Shown one piece after another: positions 21,225 to 24,574 of a stretch of 24,574 bases of DNA. Every line of letters begins with the position of its first letter. Positions within the stretch are counted from its first letter, which is position 1. The notes below the pieces were generated by a model, which made no database searches, was not told where the DNA came from, and was given only the letters and a program-made list of their open reading frames with translations. Position numbers and translations under genes: made by a program. The stretch comes from an uncultured Victivallales bacterium (GTDB taxonomy: Bacteria; Verrucomicrobiota; Lentisphaeria; Oligosphaerales; JAFGRS01), in NCBI GenBank assembly GCA_903834675.1, contig CAILKC010000526.1, positions 1 through 24,574 of the forward strand. The letters run 5' to 3'.

Positions 21225-22181
21225 ATGATCGTCACCACCGCGGATCTCTTCAAGGTCGCTTACGGTAAGTTTGCCGTCGGCGCCTACAACATCAACAACC
21301 TGGAACAGTGCATGGGCCTGTTCCGCGGCAACCTGGACAGTCAGGCCCCTTTCATCATCCAGATCAGCAAGGGCGCCCGCAGTTACACCCATAAGCTCAT
21401 GCTCGAGGGCCTCATTCGCAGTGCTGAGGAGGTCTTTCCGGCCGCGGTCTTCGCGGTGCATCTTGATCATGGTGACGAGGCCACCTGTATCGACTGTATC
21501 AACGGTGGTTTCTACAGCTCGGTGATGATCGATGCCAGCCATGAGTCCTTTGACAAGAATATCGAGGCCACCGCCAGGATCGTGGCGGCGGCGCATGCCA
21601 AGGGCATCAGTGTCGAGGCCGAGTTGGGCACCCTGGGCGGGGTTGAAGAGGACATCAAGGTCGACGAAGGCAACGCCAATCTGACCAATCCTGAACAGGC
21701 CCGTGAGTTCGTCACCCGCAGCGGTTGCGACGCCCTGGCCTGCGCCATCGGCACCAGTCATGGCGCCTTCAAGTTCAAGGGCAAGCAGGGCCTGCATTTC
21801 GACGTGCTGGAGGAAATCCAAAGACGCCTGCCCGGTTACCCCCTGGTCATGCACGGCAGCAGCAGTGTGCCGAAGGAGGAAGTTGACCGCATCAACGCCG
21901 CCGGCGGCAAGCTCAAGGACACCAAGGGCGTCGATCCTACCGAGTTCAAGCGAGCGGCTGGCCTGGGCGTGACCAAGGTCAACATCGATACCGACGGGCG
22001 CCTGGTGTGGACCCGCGTCCACCGCGAGTGCTTCCGTGACGACCCGGCCAACTTCGACCTGCGCCCCCCGGGCAAGGTCTTCATGGCTGCGTATGCCACC
22101 TTCATCGCCGCCAAGAACGTCTACCTGGGCAGCGCCGGGACCCTGCCGACGGTCAAGAAGGCCCTGGGCCTGGCGGGCTGA
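21225..22181 (+). CDS. fba: Class II fructose-bisphosphate aldolase-type enzyme
   Basis: This 318-residue zinc-dependent TIM-barrel aldolase should cleave fructose 1,6-bisphosphate to dihydroxyacetone phosphate and glyceraldehyde 3-phosphate, or do the reverse. HLDHGD (79-84) carries the catalytic Asp81 and zinc ligand His82. EAELGTLGG (131-139), GTSHG (His179) and MHGSSSVP (His210) supply the other active-site elements. VNIDTDGRL near 252-260 is the usual phosphate-binding segment. Length is typical of the shorter class II enzymes. ATG 21225 is preceded by GAGGGCAGG; a longer frame to 21108 passes through the promoter and is not used. A hairpin follows the stop. A related ketose-bisphosphate or tagatose substrate is possible. 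Confidence 0.92.
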   Translation: MIVTTADLFKVAYGKFAVGAYNINNLEQCMGLFRGNLDSQAPFIIQISKGARSYTHKLMLEGLIRSAEEVFPAAVFAVHLDHGDEATCIDCINGGFYSSVMIDASHESFDKNIEATARIVAAAHAKGISVEAELGTLGGVEEDIKVDEGNANLTNPEQAREFVTRSGCDALACAIGTSHGAFKFKGKQGLHFDVLEEIQRRLPGYPLVMHGSSSVPKEEVDRINAAGGKLKDTKGVDPTEFKRAAGLGVTKVNIDTDGRLVWTRVHRECFRDDPANFDLRPPGKVFMAAYATFIAAKNVYLGSAGTLPTVKKALGLAG

Positions 22182-22198
22182 GTGACCGGCCCCGCGGT

Positions 22199-22235
22199 GG
22201 CTGAGACGCCTGGCCCTGGGCGCCAGGCGCCAGCC
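22199..22235. terminator. Terminator-like hairpin after the aldolase gene
   Basis: GGCTG (22199-22203) and CGCCTGGC (22207-22214) pair with GCCAGGCG (22222-22229) and CAGCC (22231-22235), 18 bp after the stop. The stem is strong, but no T-tract follows, so it may be a stabiliser or a rho-assisted stop. Confidence 0.45.
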
Positions 22236-22317
22236 AAAGCGGGGTTGCCTCCTCTTGCGGCGGGGTTGCCGTCGCGGTTGCAGATCGCGACCCGCAGCGG
22301 GCCGCGAGGCGGCCTCT

Positions 22318-22382
22318 GCGGCGGGCGCGAAACCGGCTGACCCCCGCGGCGGGCGCGAAACCGGCTGACCCCCGCGGCGGGC
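22318..22382 (+). repeat. 28-bp tandem repeat, about 2.3 copies
   Basis: The 28-bp unit beginning GCGGCGGGCGCGAAACC lies at 22318-22345 and 22346-22373, identical by eye, and a third copy breaks off after 9 bases. It lies in the gap between the aldolase and dehydrogenase genes. Confidence 0.8.
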
Positions 22383-22422
22383 TCGACTACGTGTCTCGTC
22401 GCAGCCTGGAAGTCTCTTTGCG

Positions 22423-22459
22423 GTATGTCCGGCCACAGCCGCAGGCTAACCTGAACCCG
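22423..22459 (+). repeat. Dispersed repeat, copy 2 (GTATGTCCGGC type)
   Basis: It shares GTATGTCCGGC, CAGCCG, GGCT and CTGAACCC, in the same order, with 18-53. It ends 8 bp before the annotated dehydrogenase start. Confidence 0.5.
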
Positions 22460-22467
22460 GAAGGCGC

Positions 22468-23514
22468 ATGGGAGTTCAGAGCTCACGCTTCGGCGTGCCC
22501 GCAGGGCGGTCCTCTCTGGGGATAGGGTGGACCGTCGCGGTGCATCTGACGCATCCGCAGGTTCCGGCGTGGTGTTTTACCGAGCGTCAGGCCCAGCGGC
22601 TGGCGCTGGCTCTTCCCGGGATGAGTTGCCGCATCTGCGCCGACCGCGCGGCCTTCTGCGCGGCCTTGCCTGAGGCCCGGGCCGCTTTCGTTTGGTCCTT
22701 CTGCCAGGAAGAGTTTGCCCTTGCTCCCGACCTGCGCCTGCTAGCCACTCCCGCTGCCGGCCGCGACTACTTCCGGGTGACCCCGCCGCCGCACGTCCAG
22801 GTCTTCCATGGACGGTTCCACGGCTACATCATGGGGGAGACGGCGGTGGGCATGATCCTGGCCATGACGCGAGGCCTGCTGCCTGCCGTTACCACCTATC
22901 GCGCCGACCCCTGGCCCCGGGCCCAACTGGCGCAGTGTGTGCGGCCGCTGTGCGGCTCGCACGTGGTCATCCTCGGTTTCGGCCACATCGGTCGGCGCAT
23001 CGGCCAGTTGCTCAAGCCCTTTGGGGTCCGTCTCACCGGCGTGCGGCGCCACCCAGCGCCCGAGGACTTGGCTGACGGTTTCGAGGCACGGGACCGTGTC
23101 GTCCCCCTGGCCCGCCTCGACGAGGTGCTCCCGGAGGCTGACCATCTGGTGCTGGTACTGCCCGGCGGCAGCGCCACGGACAACCTGATGGACGCTTCCC
23201 GGTTGAGCTTGCTGCCGCCTCACGCCACGTTGATCAACCTGGGCCGCGGCAATGCCCTTGACGAGCAGGCGCTGTCCATCGCCTTGCGCTCCGGCCGCCT
23301 GGCCGGGGCTTGTCTGGATGTACTCCGCACCGAACCCCTGCCTGATGCTTCGCCCCTGCGCACCTGCCCGAACCTCTGGCTGTTCCCGCACGCCGCCGCC
23401 ATCAGCCCGACCTACCTTGATCTCTTCGTCGATGACTTCGTCGCGCAATTTCAGGCGTGGTCACGGCAGACCGGATCCCCTGGAGACGTCAACGAAAAAC
23501 CCCCGGACGCCTGA
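22468..23514 (+). CDS. D-isomer-specific 2-hydroxyacid dehydrogenase
   Basis: This 348-residue NAD(P)-dependent enzyme reduces a 2-oxoacid to the D-2-hydroxyacid, or the reverse. The Rossmann motif is ILGFGHIGRRIGQ (168-180). The catalytic set is Arg260 (NLGRGNALDE), Glu289 (RTEPLP) and His308 (LFPHAAA). The substrate is not readable; phosphoglycerate-, glyoxylate- or hydroxypyruvate-type relatives all fit. The start is uncertain: the first 18 or so residues (SSRFGVPAGRSSLG) look like translated intergenic repeat, and a GTG at 22540 would start near the conserved domain. The stop codon lies inside the loop side of a strong terminator (23500-23531) of the convergent gene. Confidence 0.88.
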   Translation: MGVQSSRFGVPAGRSSLGIGWTVAVHLTHPQVPAWCFTERQAQRLALALPGMSCRICADRAAFCAALPEARAAFVWSFCQEEFALAPDLRLLATPAAGRDYFRVTPPPHVQVFHGRFHGYIMGETAVGMILAMTRGLLPAVTTYRADPWPRAQLAQCVRPLCGSHVVILGFGHIGRRIGQLLKPFGVRLTGVRRHPAPEDLADGFEARDRVVPLARLDEVLPEADHLVLVLPGGSATDNLMDASRLSLLPPHATLINLGRGNALDEQALSIALRSGRLAGACLDVLRTEPLPDASPLRTCPNLWLFPHAAAISPTYLDLFVDDFVAQFQAWSRQTGSPGDVNEKPPDA

Positions 23515-23531
23515 GTGCAGGAGTCCGGGGG
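23500..23531 (-). terminator. Rho-independent terminator of the corrinoid protein gene
   Basis: CCCCCGGAC (23500-23508) pairs perfectly with GTCCGGGGG (23523-23531); an inner CCTG/CAGG stem closes a 4-base loop. On the minus strand the stem is followed by TTTTTC, the form expected of an intrinsic terminator, 53 bp after the stop at 23584. It overlaps the last codons and stop of the plus-strand dehydrogenase. Confidence 0.8.
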
Positions 23532-23583
23532 CTGTTGGTCACGGGGCCCGGCTACCTTGGCCGACTGCGCGGGCCTCAGTTCA

Positions 23584-24225
23584 TCACTTGGCGAGGAGCT
23601 TCTTCAGGAGGTCAACTGCCGAGGCCGCGTCGGGAGCATAGCCGTCGGCACCGATCTCGTCCGAGAAGTTCTGGGTCAGGGGCGCGCCGCCGACCATGAT
23701 CTTGACCTTACCGCGCAGGCCGGCTTCCTTGAAGGCGTCGATGGTGGCCTTCATGTTCGTCATCGTGGTGGTGAGCAGGGCGCTCATGGCGATCGCATCC
23801 GCCTTGTGTTCCTGCACTCCCTTGACGAACTTCTCCGGGTCGCAGTTGACGCCAAGGTCGACGACTTCGTAGCCTGAGCCTTCGAGCATCATGCACACCA
23901 GGTTCTTGCCGATGTCGTGCAGGTCGCCCTTCACGGTGGCACAGCAGACCACGCCACGGGACTTGACCCCGGCCGCCTTCAGCAGCGGCTTCACCAAGGC
24001 CATTCCGGCGTTCATGGCACGCGCGGCAATGAGGACCTCGGGGATGTAGACCTCATTGCGTTTGAAGCGCTCGCCGATCACGCTCATGCCAGCCACCAGG
24101 CCGTCATTCAGAATCTTCTCTGCCGTCAGCCCGCTATCGATGGCCTTCTGCGTCAGTTCCTTGACGACCGGGGCCTGGCCCTTAATCAAGGCTTCCGACA
24201 GTTGCTCGAGGATTGCCGCTGCCAT
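23584..24225 (-). CDS. Cobalamin-binding corrinoid protein (MtbC/MttC-type)
   Basis: This 213-residue protein carries a methyl group on cobalamin between a methyl donor methyltransferase and an acceptor methyltransferase. Residues 1-85 form the helical cap domain (B12-binding_2 type). The Rossmann-like B12 domain starts about residue 90 with GDLHDIGKNL (100-109), in which His103 is the lower cobalt ligand. SALLTTTM (149-156) and VGGAPL (178-183) complete the family signature. Length matches methylamine/methoxy-compound corrinoid proteins. ATG 24225 follows GGAGGAA. No partner methyltransferase is seen nearby; the divergent plus-strand gene at the edge is only a few codons long. Its natural methyl donor is unknown. 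Confidence 0.93.
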   Translation of the reverse strand: MAAAILEQLSEALIKGQAPVVKELTQKAIDSGLTAEKILNDGLVAGMSVIGERFKRNEVYIPEVLIAARAMNAGMALVKPLLKAAGVKSRGVVCCATVKGDLHDIGKNLVCMMLEGSGYEVVDLGVNCDPEKFVKGVQEHKADAIAMSALLTTTMTNMKATIDAFKEAGLRGKVKIMVGGAPLTQNFSDEIGADGYAPDAASAVDLLKKLLAK

Positions 24226-24321
24226 GTCACTTCCTCCACGTTTTTCCGCACAGCACTCAGGCCTTCCCGAATCCTGCCTTTGCCTGGGCAATCAGGACAG
24301 GTAGGCGCACAACGTTACGGC

Positions 24322-24348
24322 AATATAACCGTCTTCGCAACCCGTCAA
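24322..24348 (-). promoter_or_regulatory. Possible promoter of the corrinoid protein gene
   Basis: On the minus strand TTGACG (24348-24343) and TATATT (24327-24322) are 15 bp apart; a second TTGACT lies 5 bp further upstream. The leader to the ATG would be about 90 nt, with a TCCTG/CAGGA inverted pair but no recognisable riboswitch. Confidence 0.4.
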
Positions 24349-24495
24349 GTCAAAAAAGGCGCAACCGCAGGCTGCCGTGCCCGCAGAATATCAGCGCGGC
24401 CGGGGGCTACTGGCGCGGCGACAGCGGCCGGGATACACTATGCCGTCTGGCCTCCAGCGCTTGACGGCCAGGTTCAGACACCAGGAGAGACGCCC

Positions 24496-24574
24496 ATGAC
24501 GTTGACCTTCGGCTGTAACACGCTCTACCCTCGCGGGAGGTTGCCCGGCGCGGTCGAGGTTTTCGATCTCGGCG
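24496..24574 (+). CDS. Partial gene at window edge, possibly sugar phosphate isomerase/epimerase
   Basis: The ATG at 24496 follows AGGAGAG at good spacing, and the frame stays open to the window end (26 codons). The start MTLTFGCNTLYPRG resembles the opening strand of xylose-isomerase-like TIM barrels, where a Gly-Cys-Asn-Thr strand is common. This is too short for a firm call. It is divergent from the corrinoid protein gene, with 270 bp between. Confidence 0.5.
   Translation, partial: MTLTFGCNTLYPRGRLPGAVEVFDLG

Noticed and set aside
24226..24320. Cobalamin riboswitch in the corrinoid gene leader
   Set aside because: No B12-box-like GCCACTG or conserved core is seen; the leader shows only a simple inverted pair.

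Overview
The window is about 65% G+C bacterial DNA with single-copy housekeeping genes, one large probably intrinsic gene block, and several gene-poor gaps full of interspersed palindromic repeats. The mix is: a Ser/Thr kinase with an N-terminal zinc ribbon, intracellular and secreted glycoside-hydrolase-like proteins, rhamnulokinase, a stand-alone corrinoid protein, and many REP/MITE-like repeats. This suggests a free-living or gut/sediment anaerobe of the PVC group (Planctomycetes/Lentisphaerae type) or a similar carbohydrate-degrading phylum. That placement is inferred from gene content and style; no rRNA or ribosomal protein marker is present.

Layout. 1-350: repeat-rich leader. 351-2655 (+): XRE-cupin regulator followed by an acyl-CoA synthetase. 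2729-6062 (-): mutS then hisF. 6113-6603 (-): a minimal nucleotidyltransferase translationally coupled to a 59-residue ORF that ends inside a repeat. 6604-7292: repeat-dense gap. 7293-8927 (+): secreted protein of unknown family, with copies of one repeat family on both sides in inverted orientation. 9291-9542 (+): DUF2164 protein. 9543-10123: gap with a 184-bp palindromic element. 10124-12214 (+): secreted glycoside-hydrolase-like protein.

12253-21079 is one long minus-strand block. In transcription order it holds the Ser/Thr kinase, a metallophosphoesterase, rhamnulokinase, a GH20-like hydrolase, a sugar-nucleotide epimerase and a low-molecular-weight protein tyrosine phosphatase. Divergent from the kinase, and sharing its promoter region, is a class II aldolase (21225-22181, +). 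Then come a 2-hydroxyacid dehydrogenase (22468-23514, +), a convergent corrinoid protein (23584-24225, -) and the first 26 codons of a new plus-strand gene at the edge.

Functionally, rhamnulokinase, the two hydrolase-like proteins, the epimerase and the aldolase point to breakdown of a deoxyhexose- or hexosamine-containing glycan feeding the triose-phosphate pool. The kinase/phosphoesterase/phosphatase genes in the same block could be regulatory. I see no convincing complete new system. The strongest leads are the repeat families and their fixed spacing to promoter-like sites, the unassigned secreted proteins, and the kinase-to-phosphatase sugar block.
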